A stretch of DNA of 35,696 nt from a virus. Below are positions 7,171-14,519 of the stretch, piece after piece. Numbering within the stretch: position 1 is the first letter of the stretch; every line of letters begins with the position of its first letter. A program made the position numbers and the translations under genes. The notes beneath the pieces are model-generated. The model saw only the letters and a program-made list of their open reading frames with translations, did not search any database and had not been told where the DNA came from. Location of the stretch: IMG/VR virus record IMGVR_UViG_3300007351_000036, positions 1 to 35,696 of that record. The stretch is one strand, 5' to 3'.

Positions 7171-9921
7171 TCACCGCCCCCAGATGCGGCCGCCGTTGCG
7201 GTCGCCGTGCTCGATGTGCTCCTGTCGCATGATCTCGGCCACGATGCGGCCGTTCATCTTCACGTAGACCGGCTGTTTGGCCAGCGCCATGGCGAGCCGG
7301 TCATAGTCGATGATGCCGCCCCGATCCAGCGGGGCGACGAGCTCCGGCCGCCCGTTCATCGCCAGCGCCGCGATGGTCGGGCCCGTGACGATGGCGCCGG
7401 TATCCAGCGTCGGGATCAGCGGGATGTCCGGCGTCTCGATCTTCCAGCCACCCCACTCGCCGCCGCCCATCCAGTCCGGCTTCTTCACTGAGGGCAGCGT
7501 GAAGCTGAGATCGTTCCACGCCTGCAGCAGATTGTTGAGCATCGCGATCACGGCATTGATGCTGTCCTTGGCAAACTGAGTGTAAGCCTCCCAGTTCTTG
7601 CCGGCGTTCTTCGTGAACTCGCCCCATCTACGTCCCGCCTCGTCGGCGAAGCCCTGCCACGCCTTCCCCAAGTCGTCGATGCCGCGCATGATCGGCTCTT
7701 TCATCAGCCCCCAGCCGATCGCGACCGCGGCGAAGGCCCACACGAGCGGCCCGCCGAGGAATGCGGCGATGAGCCCCACCGCGGTGAGGATGCCGCCCAG
7801 CAAGAGCCGGTTCTCGTCTACCCACCTGGCGGTATCGCGCAGCCAGCCCACGGTGTCGGTGCCCAACCGAACCATGTTGCCCAGGAACCGCACGACGTCC
7901 TTGGCGTTGTTCGTGAGCCCCCGGACGTCCTCCACGGCCTGCCCGCTCCCGATCCACTCGAAGAAGCCGACCATCGCCTCCTTCGCCTTCGGCCCGATCT
8001 CCTCGAGCCCGCCGGCTAGCACGTCGCCGATGGCCTCGCCCCACGCCATCACCTGCGGCTCGTTCGCGTCGAGGTACCCCAGCAGGTCGGCAAGGCTCTC
8101 CTTCGCTCTCGCGAAGACCGGCTTCCCCATCACCTTCTCGAACTTGATCCAGATGTCGCCGAGGTTGGAGACGATGCCGCGGAAGGTGGTCATCTGCTCG
8201 GCCATCATGCCCTTGAAGCGGACGTCGAGCGCCTCCTTGACCCGGGCGAGGGCCTCTTCGGTGGGCGTGACCAGCGAGCCCTGGGCGTCCCACTTCAGCC
8301 CCTCGATGTCGCGCAGGTTGATGCCGAGGTACCGAAACGCCTCGACGGCCTCGCCGAGCTGGCCCGCGGAGAGCCGGCCGAAGGCGGAGATCACCTGCTC
8401 GACGGGCTTGCGCATCCCGGCCGCGACGTTGCCGACGGTGTCGAAGTAGTCGACGGCGTTGAGGCGGAACGCCATCAGGAGATTCGTCGCCTCGGTGAGC
8501 TCGGGGATGTTGAAAGGCGTGCCGGCCGCCTTCTTCTCGATGAACTCGAGCATGGCAGCGGCACGCTCCTCGGCGCTGCCTAGCGTCCGGCCGACGAAGG
8601 AGGCGAGGTCGGCGTACATCTGCTTGAGCTGGTTGACGCCGCCGCCCTGCGTGCGCTGAACCCTCTGCATCGCCGCGGCGTAGCCCTGACCGGCCTTGGC
8701 GATCGCCTCCTGGGCGTCGCGCACTGTGCGCGCGTACTGCCGGGACTCCTCCGCCTGCCGCTCCTTGAGCGCCGCCAGCTTCTCGGCCTCGGACTCCTTG
8801 TAGGCGGCGAGGTCCTCGTCGTACTTCGCCTTGCGCTTGGCCACCGCCGCGGCGTACTCGGCCTCCTCCTCGGCCATCCGCCGCTGGAGCTCCGCTACCT
8901 GTCGATCGTGCGACTCGCGCGCCGCGGCCTCCTCCGCCTCGTACCGCGCCTTGGCCGCCGCCTCCGCCGCCGTCAAGGCCTCCTTGGCAGCGTTCTCTTC
9001 CTCGACCTGCTTGGCCTTCTCGCGCGCCTGAAACTGCGCGAAGGTCTGGTTTTGGAGCGACTGCTCCTGGGCGAGGCGGCTGCGCAGGGAGGCAAGGAAC
9101 GCCTGATCGGCGCGCGCGCCCTTGGCCTGCTCCTCGGCAATCGCCTGCTGGATGAACTCGGCGTTGCGCTCGGCCGCTTCCCGCTCGCGCAGGAACCGGT
9201 CGGGGGCTGTCCGCGCCTCCTCGGCGAAGCGCTGCCGGATGGTGGCGATCTCCTCCCGGTAGCGCCGCTGTCGGTCGGCCATCTCCTCGTCGAAGCGCCG
9301 GCGCCGCTCCGCGCTCTGTCGGGTGAAGGCGGCGCTGTACTCGTCGAGCTGCCGGCGAAGGCCGTCCATCGTGCGGCCGTGGCTGCCGGAGAGCTCGGCG
9401 AGCGAGTCGCCGAGATCCTTGGCAAGGCGCGCGAGCGAGCGGGTACCCTCCTTCTCGAGGTTCCCGAACTCCTTGGCCAGCTTCTCGAGGGCGTAGCGGT
9501 GGTCTTCCGCGGCGTCCGCCATCCGCTGTTGGGCGTCCTGCATCGAGGAGGCAGCTCCCGCCGTGGCGGCCGCGAGCTCCTCCTGGGACATCGCCGCCTT
9601 GCTCGACTCCGCCGCGGCGTCCGACATGAGCACCTTGAACGACTGGCGCATCGACTCCACCTCGGCGTTGAAGTTGAACATGCCGCCGACGGCGCTCTGG
9701 ATGGCGCCGGTGATGCCGCCCAAGGCCTGCAGGCCCAGCATCCCCGTCATGAAGCCCGCGGCTTGCGACGCGACGCTGCCCAGCATCGAGCCCAGCCCGC
9801 CCAGGGCGCTCGACGTCGCCCCGGCGGCCTGCTGGAGCCCCTTGAGGGAGTGGCTCGCCGCCTGCACCGGCCGGCTCAGGCCGTCCTTGCCGACTACGTA
9901 GACTTCGACGACGTTAGACAT
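7171..9921 (-). CDS. Tape measure protein (TP901-type) with large coiled-coil insertion
   Basis: This 916-residue protein sets tail length and crosses to the host with the DNA. ATG at 9921. Residues 25-110 are Gly/Ala-rich with a hydrophobic helix. Residues about 125-415 are a highly charged heptad-like coiled coil rich in Glu, Arg and Ala. Residues about 440-545 carry the TP901 core (SAEERAAAMLEFIEKKAAGTPF, split here from its N-terminal part, and GNVAAGMRKPVEQVISAFGR). Residues 705-740 are membrane-spanning. The C-terminus (LAMNGRPELVAPLDRGGIID) is typical for the family. It lies directly after the frameshifted chaperone, as expected. Confidence 0.93.
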   Translation of the reverse strand: MSNVVEVYVVGKDGLSRPVQAASHSLKGLQQAAGATSSALGGLGSMLGSVASQAAGFMTGMLGLQALGGITGAIQSAVGGMFNFNAEVESMRQSFKVLMSDAAAESSKAAMSQEELAAATAGAASSMQDAQQRMADAAEDHRYALEKLAKEFGNLEKEGTRSLARLAKDLGDSLAELSGSHGRTMDGLRRQLDEYSAAFTRQSAERRRRFDEEMADRQRRYREEIATIRQRFAEEARTAPDRFLREREAAERNAEFIQQAIAEEQAKGARADQAFLASLRSRLAQEQSLQNQTFAQFQAREKAKQVEEENAAKEALTAAEAAAKARYEAEEAAARESHDRQVAELQRRMAEEEAEYAAAVAKRKAKYDEDLAAYKESEAEKLAALKERQAEESRQYARTVRDAQEAIAKAGQGYAAAMQRVQRTQGGGVNQLKQMYADLASFVGRTLGSAEERAAAMLEFIEKKAAGTPFNIPELTEATNLLMAFRLNAVDYFDTVGNVAAGMRKPVEQVISAFGRLSAGQLGEAVEAFRYLGINLRDIEGLKWDAQGSLVTPTEEALARVKEALDVRFKGMMAEQMTTFRGIVSNLGDIWIKFEKVMGKPVFARAKESLADLLGYLDANEPQVMAWGEAIGDVLAGGLEEIGPKAKEAMVGFFEWIGSGQAVEDVRGLTNNAKDVVRFLGNMVRLGTDTVGWLRDTARWVDENRLLLGGILTAVGLIAAFLGGPLVWAFAAVAIGWGLMKEPIMRGIDDLGKAWQGFADEAGRRWGEFTKNAGKNWEAYTQFAKDSINAVIAMLNNLLQAWNDLSFTLPSVKKPDWMGGGEWGGWKIETPDIPLIPTLDTGAIVTGPTIAALAMNGRPELVAPLDRGGIIDYDRLAMALAKQPVYVKMNGRIVAEIMRQEHIEHGDRNGGRIWGR

Positions 9922-9930
9922 CTGCCCCTG

Positions 9931-10439
9931 CTACTCGTTAGGATTCTGGCGCGCCCGCATACGCGCCACCTGCAGCGCCTCCCAACGCTCTACCCAGAGC
10001 GCGGGCGCCTTCTCGATCTCCCACGGCGGAACGTGCCACGCCTCCGCCAGCAACAGCTCCTCTACCCAGTCGGGGGGCTCGACGGGGTGCCCTCGGAGGG
10101 CGAGGACGAGTCGCTGGCGCTCGCCGGGGGGACTGTCGACGCCCCCGCCGCCCTGAACAAGGCGTCGAACTGATTGGCCGAGAGCTTCGCGAGCGCCTCC
10201 TCGACGGGTGTGCCGTCGTCCGTGGCCAGTCGCGGCACGACGAAATCCTCGGCCTCGTCGAGGGCGCGCAGGATCTCCACCGGATCGTTGGAGCGCTGCG
10301 CGGCCATCATCCGGGCGTGGATCTGTCGATAGCGCTTGCGCTCGCGCCACGAGCCCTCCTCGTCGGGATCGATCGGCCGGATGAAGAGCTTCGTCTTGCG
10401 CTCTGCCTCCACGGCCTCCGGTTTCTCTTGCTCGGGCAT
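9931..10439 (-). CDS. Tail assembly chaperone, -1 frameshift product (169 aa)
   Basis: Joined frame of the chaperone pair encoded just before the tape measure gene in most siphoviruses. Ribosomes read residues 1-123 in the first frame, slip back one base at CCCCCCG (10077-10071), and continue with DWVEELLLAEAWHVPPWEIE to the stop at 9931. The last 46 residues, with many Trp, Glu and Arg, are clearly protein-like, have no start of their own, and would otherwise be untranslated. In lambda (G/GT) and relatives the long form binds tape measure and the short form binds tail tube. Confidence 0.8.
10062..10439 (-). CDS. Tail assembly chaperone, unshifted product (125 aa)
   Basis: ATG at 10439 behind AGGAGG. 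The body is helical and charged (EEGSWRERKRYRQIHARMMA, and EALAKLSANQFDALFRAAG), followed by a Ser/Pro-rich tail that ends a few codons past the slip site. Size, position between tail tube and tape measure, and the slip site identify it as the G-type chaperone. It likely coats the tape measure during tail assembly and is not in the final virion. Confidence 0.8.
   Translation of the reverse strand: MPEQEKPEAVEAERKTKLFIRPIDPDEEGSWRERKRYRQIHARMMAAQRSNDPVEILRALDEAEDFVVPRLATDDGTPVEEALAKLSANQFDALFRAAGASTVPPASASDSSSPSEGTPSSPPTG
10071..10077 (-). promoter_or_regulatory. -1 ribosomal frameshift slippery heptamer C CCC CCG
   Basis: In the zero frame the codons are AGC CCC CCG ACT GGG TAG. The last C of AGC with CCC and CCG gives the X XXY YYZ heptamer. 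After a one-base slip both tRNAs re-pair with CCC codons, the second with a wobble-position change. The zero-frame stop is 6 nt further on, and the -1 frame stays open for 46 codons. Confidence 0.78.
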
Positions 10440-10453
10440 AGGACCTCCTGTTT

Positions 10454-10467
10454 ATTCCGCGCGGAAT
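10454..10467. repeat. ATTCCGCGCGGAAT palindrome, copy 2 (intergenic)
   Basis: Perfect 14-bp palindrome between the tail tube gene and the chaperone gene, 15 nt before the chaperone ATG. It is the only one of the five copies outside a coding frame. The minus-strand context continues as TAA after the core. Confidence 0.85.
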
Positions 10468-10471
10468 TGGA

Positions 10472-11452
10472 TCATGCGAACACGGTCGTTCGGGCGGTCG
10501 TGACGATCACCTGCAGCATGTAGGTGTTGGTCGGATCGTAGACGGCGTGGAGCGTCAGCTCGTAGGTGCGCGTGCCCTCGTCTTCGCCGCCGAGGTCGAC
10601 GAGCTTCCAGGCGCCCGGGATGTCGACCGTGATCTTTTCAGTGTCGGGCCCGGCGCCGATCAGGGCATTGTTGCCGAACTCGAGCCGGACGATCCGCTTC
10701 GTCGCGGCGTCCCAGTTGTTGTACTCGGTGAGCGCTGCGGCCGGGCTCGCCTCGAACCCGATCTTGGCCTCGACCTCTACCTCGCCGATCGACATGGCGC
10801 CGGCGTTCAGGGTGTTGTCGCCGAAGTACTTCCGCTTGAGGTTGTTCTTGAGCGAGACGTCCCACGAAAGGAGCGTGTTCGCGACGTTCGTGCCGCCCGG
10901 CGCCGCCCCGAAGGCGTCGATGTACATCTTCGATTCCCAGCCCTCGAAGACGGCCGGGACGCGATCGGTCAGGCCGCCGGTGTGCGCGTTCGGGATCATC
11001 GCCTTGCCGAAGACCTCGCCCGTGAGCAGGTTCTCACCGGCGATCGAGCCGGCGATCTTCAGCGAGTCGGCGTAGACGCCAGCCGCCTGCCACGCGCGCG
11101 CGCCGTCGTGCCACTCTACCGTCGCGCTGTCGAGCGTATCGCCCGGCGTGTAGGTCCACGTCTTCGTCGCGCCGGCACCCTGGCCGGTGACACCGCCCTT
11201 CAGCCCGATCTCGAGTAGCTCGAGGATCTCGGCGGACATGGGCAGGACAAGCGTGCCTCCGACGCGGGTGGGCCCCAGGGAGAGGTTGCGAGTCGTCTGC
11301 CGGCTCGCCGTCAAGAACTTGTGGATCCGCGGCTCCCGCTCGCGCGTGAGCTTGGGATCCCGAAAGTACATCCGACGGGTCGCCGCGACCGGCGTGCCGT
11401 AGGCGACCTCCTTGCCGAATTGGACCAGACCCCGCCAGGTCTCTCCGGCCAT
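10472..11452 (-). CDS. Major tail (tube) protein
   Basis: 326 residues, ATG at 11452. It begins with a beta-rich segment (ETWRGLVQFGKEVAYGTPVA) common to tail-tube proteins that open with a strand and an AYGTPV loop. The rest alternates strands and Gly-rich loops (GGTLVLPMSAEILELLEIG, and DSLKIAGSIAGENLLTGEVFG). Its position directly upstream of the frameshifted chaperone and tape measure is where siphoviruses encode the tube subunit. A separate sheath gene is absent. Subunits should stack as hexamers around the tape measure. Confidence 0.8.
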   Translation of the reverse strand: MAGETWRGLVQFGKEVAYGTPVAATRRMYFRDPKLTREREPRIHKFLTASRQTTRNLSLGPTRVGGTLVLPMSAEILELLEIGLKGGVTGQGAGATKTWTYTPGDTLDSATVEWHDGARAWQAAGVYADSLKIAGSIAGENLLTGEVFGKAMIPNAHTGGLTDRVPAVFEGWESKMYIDAFGAAPGGTNVANTLLSWDVSLKNNLKRKYFGDNTLNAGAMSIGEVEVEAKIGFEASPAAALTEYNNWDAATKRIVRLEFGNNALIGAGPDTEKITVDIPGAWKLVDLGGEDEGTRTYELTLHAVYDPTNTYMLQVIVTTARTTVFA

Positions 11453-11641
11453 CTAGCTACCCTCCTCCGGCGCCGGGTCCGGCGCCACCTCGTACAAGAC
11501 ACCACTGTCGACGAGCCGGCGCTGCTCGTCCGATAGCGCCGCGTATTCTTCGTGCGTTAGGTCACGCGCCGGCACGTCTTGGTAGAAATGCCGGTACCCC
11601 TCGCGCTCGCCGGTGTACTTTGCCTTGATGTCCACGGCCAC
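11453..11641 (-). CDS. Small acidic hypothetical protein, 62 aa
   Basis: GTG at 11641 behind AGGAGGTG, with its stop abutting the tail tube gene (11453/11452). The protein is hydrophilic, with a helical, acidic middle (DLTHEEYAALSDEQRRLVDSG) and a Pro/Glu-rich end. No family is recognised. Its place between the tail terminator and tube genes suggests a small assembly factor or a tail-tube accessory. Confidence 0.5.
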   Translation of the reverse strand: MAVDIKAKYTGEREGYRHFYQDVPARDLTHEEYAALSDEQRRLVDSGVLYEVAPDPAPEEGS

Positions 11642-11644
11642 CTC

Positions 11645-12070
11645 CTACGGATAGTTGCGAGACTGCTTGACGCGCACCAGTACCGGGTAGCGTCGGAACT
11701 CCTGCCCCGCGATCGGCACGTACTGCGGATCGTCGGCCCCCGAGAAGTCCGCCTCGAGCGACTCCACAGTGCCCGCGAGCGTGCGGTCGTCGAAGAGAGC
11801 CTGCTCCAGCTCCTTCAAAAGATCGGCGAGTGTGCGCTCTGCCGTGCTGACGTTGCCGTCCGTACGGTAGCCGAACGTAATCAAGAAGTTCTGCCAGAGC
11901 GAGCGCAAGCCTGCCGCCTTGTCCTTGGGATTGAGCCCGCCCAGGGTGACGTAGGCGGAGACCTGATTGCTCAACGAGCCCGGGACGCCGATCTGCACGT
12001 CCTGCATGCTGGCCAGCCCGGAGACCAGCGTCTCGAGCTGATCGAGCACCGCTTTCGGATCGTAGGCCAT
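11645..12070 (-). CDS. Putative tail terminator protein
   Basis: 141 residues, ATG at 12070. The N-terminus is helical (DPKAVLDQLETLVSGLASM). It is followed by strands and an acidic helix (TAERTLADLLKELEQALFDD), and a final strand that ends YPVLVRVKQSRNYP. This small alpha/beta layout, and a position between the HK97 gp10-like protein and the tail tube, match tail terminators (lambda gpU type) that cap the finished tube and join it to the head. Assignment rests mainly on order and size. Confidence 0.5.
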   Translation of the reverse strand: MAYDPKAVLDQLETLVSGLASMQDVQIGVPGSLSNQVSAYVTLGGLNPKDKAAGLRSLWQNFLITFGYRTDGNVSTAERTLADLLKELEQALFDDRTLAGTVESLEADFSGADDPQYVPIAGQEFRRYPVLVRVKQSRNYP

Positions 12071-12535
12071 CTACGCCGCCTCCCGGTATTGGCTCCGCAG
12101 CCCCCCGCCGCGCCTGACCTCCATGTGGTAGCTGCGCCGCAGGTGAGACGTGCGCCGCCACTTCGGCTTGCCGCCCCGGCCCATCGGGATCGGCACGCTG
12201 TAGACCCGCTCGAGCAGGAGCTGCTTGGTCCGCATCAGCACGTCCAAGCCCGCGGCCTTCAGCGCCGCCAGCACCGCAGCCGCGCCCCGCGGCAACGCCT
12301 CGCGCACGCGGCCCGGAATGGTCGGACGCACCTCCTGAAAGGCGTCCGTGAGGGCAAAGCTGCCGCCCAGCCGGCGCGCGAGCCGGCCGTCCCGCCGCCG
12401 GCCGAACTCGATGCCCCAGGAGTAGACGACGTCGGTGCCCACGCGCACGACGGTCCGCCCGAAGGTGGCCGCCGCCCCCTGAATCTCTCGAAGATAGGCC
12501 TCCGCTTCGCGCAGGCCCATGACTCGCACTTCCAT
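12071..12535 (-). CDS. HK97 gp10-like tail completion/neck protein
   Basis: 154 residues. I place the start at ATG 12535, which overlaps the TGA of the preceding gene by one base; the frame is open further upstream, but that part is the antisense-like shadow of the neighbour. Features are an N-terminal EVRVMGLREAEAYLREIQG helix, YSWGIEFGRR, and a very Arg-rich C-terminus (KPKWRRTSHLRRSYHMEVRR). The G..E.G layout followed by a basic helix is typical of the HK97 gp10 family, which sits at the head-tail joint. Confidence 0.58.
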   Translation of the reverse strand: MEVRVMGLREAEAYLREIQGAAATFGRTVVRVGTDVVYSWGIEFGRRRDGRLARRLGGSFALTDAFQEVRPTIPGRVREALPRGAAAVLAALKAAGLDVLMRTKQLLLERVYSVPIPMGRGGKPKWRRTSHLRRSYHMEVRRGGGLRSQYREAA

Positions 12536-12876
12536 CACGAGGACCTCACTAGGTCGCAGCTCCGGTAGACCACCCCGCCCGACGGCGGCCAGGTCGGCGC
12601 CGCGAGCGAGCCAGCGACCACGTTCCACCGTTCGCCGGCGACCTCCACCTGGGCGCGCTCCGGCATCTCGTAGTCGGGTCCCCACACGAGCCGGCGCATG
12701 GAGACGAGCTCCGCGCGCTCCGAGGCCGACGTCGCCCCCTGGGCGGAGACGATGGCCACCCGGCAGGGCAGATCGTCCTTGGCCAGGACCGTGTAGGCGC
12801 CGGTGGCCGGATCGGACGTGTAGACATCACACAGCTTGTCTAGCAGCACGGTCGGGATCGTCGGCGTCCTAGCCAC
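12535..12876 (-). CDS. Putative head closure/head-tail adaptor protein
   Basis: 113 residues from GTG 12876, with AGGAGG about 10 nt upstream inside the preceding small gene. The product is a small beta-barrel-like protein: LLDKLCDVYTSDPATGAYTV, then DDLPCRVAIVSAQGATSASERA, and AQVEVAGERWNVVAGSL. This resembles SPP1 gp16-type head-closure proteins that follow the connector. Order (connector, closure, gp10-like, terminator) agrees. The call is moderate because family members are short and divergent. Confidence 0.55.
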   Translation of the reverse strand: MARTPTIPTVLLDKLCDVYTSDPATGAYTVLAKDDLPCRVAIVSAQGATSASERAELVSMRRLVWGPDYEMPERAQVEVAGERWNVVAGSLAAPTWPPSGGVVYRSCDLVRSS

Positions 12877-13003
12877 CCTTCACCCTCCTCGGCCAGCGTC
12901 CGAACGCCAGTACGAGCAGCCACGGCGCGAGCGGCTCGAAGATGCCGAGCGATGGGCCGAAGATCACCCGGTCGATGATCCACACGCGCCAGCGGCTATC
13001 CAT
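12869..13003 (-). CDS. Small hydrophobic protein, 44 aa
   Basis: ATG at 13003, 11 nt after the connector stop, and TAG at 12869, overlapping the next gene by 8 nt. The sequence starts MDSRWRVWIIDRVIFGPSLG and holds a hydrophobic segment (FEPLAPWLLVLAFG) between Arg-rich ends, compatible with one membrane-associated helix. Tight spacing on both sides and presence of the next ribosome-binding site within it support a real gene. Function unknown. Confidence 0.5.
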   Translation of the reverse strand: MDSRWRVWIIDRVIFGPSLGIFEPLAPWLLVLAFGRWPRRVKGG

Positions 13004-13013
13004 CGCGTCCCGC

Positions 13014-13409
13014 CTAGCCATCGCGCAGCACCTCGTTTTGCAGCCGCTCGCGGTACCCGAACGTATCGCCCGGGTAAACCATCTCGGCCACGTCGAAGGC
13101 CGCGCCCTCGTCCGCCGCCTCTTCCTTGTCGGCCTGCTCGCGCAGCTTGTCCGCGCGCTGCATCAGGGCCCGGGCCACCGCCGGGCCGTCCATCGAGAGC
13201 TCGAGCGCGCGGATCACCTTCGTAGTGAGCGCCTCGTCGGAGGCGATGGTCTCGAGGGCGAGCGCCGCCGCCCGCTTGACGACGTTCGACTCCATCGTCA
13301 GGAAGGCGTCGACCTCGTCGTCCTGAAAGATCTGGCTCGAGTAGTTGGTGTCCTTGACGAGCAGGCGCACCTTGCCGCGGGTCGTGCTCAGGTCGTAGCT
13401 GAAGGTCAT
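13014..13409 (-). CDS. Putative head-tail connector (gp6/gp15-like adaptor)
   Basis: 131 residues, ATG at 13409. The protein begins with a strand-turn-helix phrase (RGKVRLLVKDTNYSSQIFQDDEV) and continues as helices (VKRAAALALETIASDEALTT, and RALMQRADKLREQADKEEAADEG). Opening with a D...LR.L..D.......DDE.. segment and then a helical bundle is a common pattern in phage head-tail connector proteins that dock to the portal. Its place after capsid genes and before closure protein supports this. Confidence 0.6.
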   Translation of the reverse strand: MTFSYDLSTTRGKVRLLVKDTNYSSQIFQDDEVDAFLTMESNVVKRAAALALETIASDEALTTKVIRALELSMDGPAVARALMQRADKLREQADKEEAADEGAAFDVAEMVYPGDTFGYRERLQNEVLRDG

Positions 13410-13516
13410 TTCCCTGCCTCACCTCGTCCGGGCGTGCCGGTGGCTACAGGCCCCGGCCCCTCATTAGTGATGAGTGGAAAGTGATGCGTGATGAGCCCCC
13501 ACCCTTCCCCACTCAT
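13406..13516 (-). CDS. Possible small CDS filling the gap before the connector, 36 aa
   Basis: ATG at 13516; its TGA overlaps the connector ATG in an ATGA arrangement, which hints at coupling. The peptide contains LITHHFPLITNEGPGPVATG, partly produced by repeated CTCATCAC units. No good ribosome-binding site precedes it, and an inverted repeat lies across its start, so it may be only a spacer. Confidence 0.25.
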   Translation of the reverse strand: MSGEGWGLITHHFPLITNEGPGPVATGTPGRGEAGK

Positions 13517-13520
13517 CACT
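13466..13520. repeat. 12-bp inverted repeat with a third partial copy between head genes
   Basis: AGTGATGAGTGG (13466-13477) and its exact complement CCACTCATCACT (13509-13520) flank 31 nt that hold a further AGTGATGCGTGATGAG. This gap is longer than most in the operon. The stem is AT-containing with no T tract. It may fold in mRNA or be a remnant of a small repeat element. Confidence 0.55.
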
Positions 13521-13522
13521 CG

Positions 13523-13759
13523 TTACAGATCGACCTCCCCCACGTGCGCGAGCACCGCCGGCGCCATTACGCGCTGGGCATCCCGCGCCGCCTTGACCGC
13601 GGCCACCAGCGCCGCCTTCTGCTTCGCAGGCGTCAGCCCGGCGAGCAGCGCCAGCGGCACACTGGCGATGTACTCCACCGCCCCGTCCGTCTCCTCGACG
13701 CGCACCGCGAGGTAGGCATCTGTCCCGTCCTTCCACGCCGAGACAATCGTCCCCTTCAC
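13523..13759 (-). CDS. Small hypothetical phage protein, 78 aa
   Basis: Start chosen at GTG 13759, which follows GGGGGGAGGG by 5 nt and comes 14 nt after the preceding stop. The frame is open further upstream only as a shadow of the preceding gene. The product has a small beta part (GTIVSAWKDGTDAYLAVRVE) and an Ala/Lys-rich helix (LTPAKQKAALVAAVKAARDA). No family recognised; it is probably an accessory head or neck protein. Confidence 0.55.
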   Translation of the reverse strand: MKGTIVSAWKDGTDAYLAVRVEETDGAVEYIASVPLALLAGLTPAKQKAALVAAVKAARDAQRVMAPAVLAHVGEVDL

Positions 13760-13773
13760 GAATCCCTCCCCCC

Positions 13774-14460
13774 TTAGACGATGTACGCATACTCCACGGA
13801 GTAGGTCCAGTTGCCCGCCCCCGAAGGCGTCACGGTCGCCCGCCACACCCGCGGCAGCGGGAAGTTCGCCGTCAGCTCCACCCCCGTGCCGCCGCCAGCT
13901 GCACCCACGCCCGGATAGATGATGATGTCGTAGTTCCCGACCCCGCCGCCGAAGTCAGCTCCTGCGCCCACCGCCAGCCCGGTGTAGTTCGAGTCGTTCG
14001 ACCGCGCATCGACCCGCAGCGCCAGCGTCTGCCCGCCGCCCGGGTTCACCGTCACGTTCAGGCGCACCCACACGCCGCGGCAGTTGTAATTGATCTGATC
14101 GGCGCTGCTCGTCAGGGCGTTGCGCACCGCCGAGGGCAAGAGCGTGCCGGCGACGTTGTTCCGCCAGCGCTCCCAGTTCGTCCCGCCAAAGGCGTGATGC
14201 GCGGCGACCGCCTTCAGGTACTTGTGTGAAGTTGCCTGCGCGTCGGTGTCCGCGTCCCGAACCGAGACGCGCTGCCCCTGCCCCGTGTCCGGGTTGCGCC
14301 CGATCAGATAGGCCGCCACCGACAGCACGTTAGTAGGCGCCTGATCCATTGCATCGTTGATCGCCCCCGCCACCAGCAGCGGCTGCCCGTCCGGGCCATA
14401 GAGGCGTACGGCAAGGGGATTGTTTTCGTCTATCGGGTTGCCGCCAAGGATATGGCCCAT
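13774..14460 (-). CDS. Putative capsid-associated virion protein, 228 aa
   Basis: Start chosen at ATG 14460, preceded by GGGAGGG; the long upstream extension of this frame is a shadow of the capsid gene. The N-terminal half has MGHILGGNPIDENNPLAVRL and HHAFGGTNWERWRNN, and the C-terminal half is a beta sandwich (GGGQTLALRVDARSNDSN, YDIIIYPGVG). Small beta-sandwich proteins encoded beside the major capsid gene are often head fibres or decoration proteins. The role is inferred. Confidence 0.55.
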   Translation of the reverse strand: MGHILGGNPIDENNPLAVRLYGPDGQPLLVAGAINDAMDQAPTNVLSVAAYLIGRNPDTGQGQRVSVRDADTDAQATSHKYLKAVAAHHAFGGTNWERWRNNVAGTLLPSAVRNALTSSADQINYNCRGVWVRLNVTVNPGGGQTLALRVDARSNDSNYTGLAVGAGADFGGGVGNYDIIIYPGVGAAGGGTGVELTANFPLPRVWRATVTPSGAGNWTYSVEYAYIV

Positions 14461-14476
14461 CTGCCCTCCCCGATCC

Positions 14477-14509
14477 CGGGTACCGCACCCTAACCAGATG
14501 CGGTACCCG
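14477..14509 (-). other. 11-bp hairpin between capsid gene and next gene
   Basis: CGGGTACCGCA (14477-14487) and TGCGGTACCCG (14499-14509) form a perfect stem with an 11-nt loop in the 59-nt gap after the major capsid gene. No T tract follows. It may protect the 3' end of capsid mRNA or tune the level of the downstream gene. Confidence 0.6.
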
Positions 14510-14519
14510 TAGTCTCCGC

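Noticed and set aside
8908-10173. 421-codon plus-strand frame opposite the tape measure gene
   Set aside because: It is Leu/Arg/Gly-rich antisense to the coiled coil, with no ribosome-binding site and no recognisable domain.
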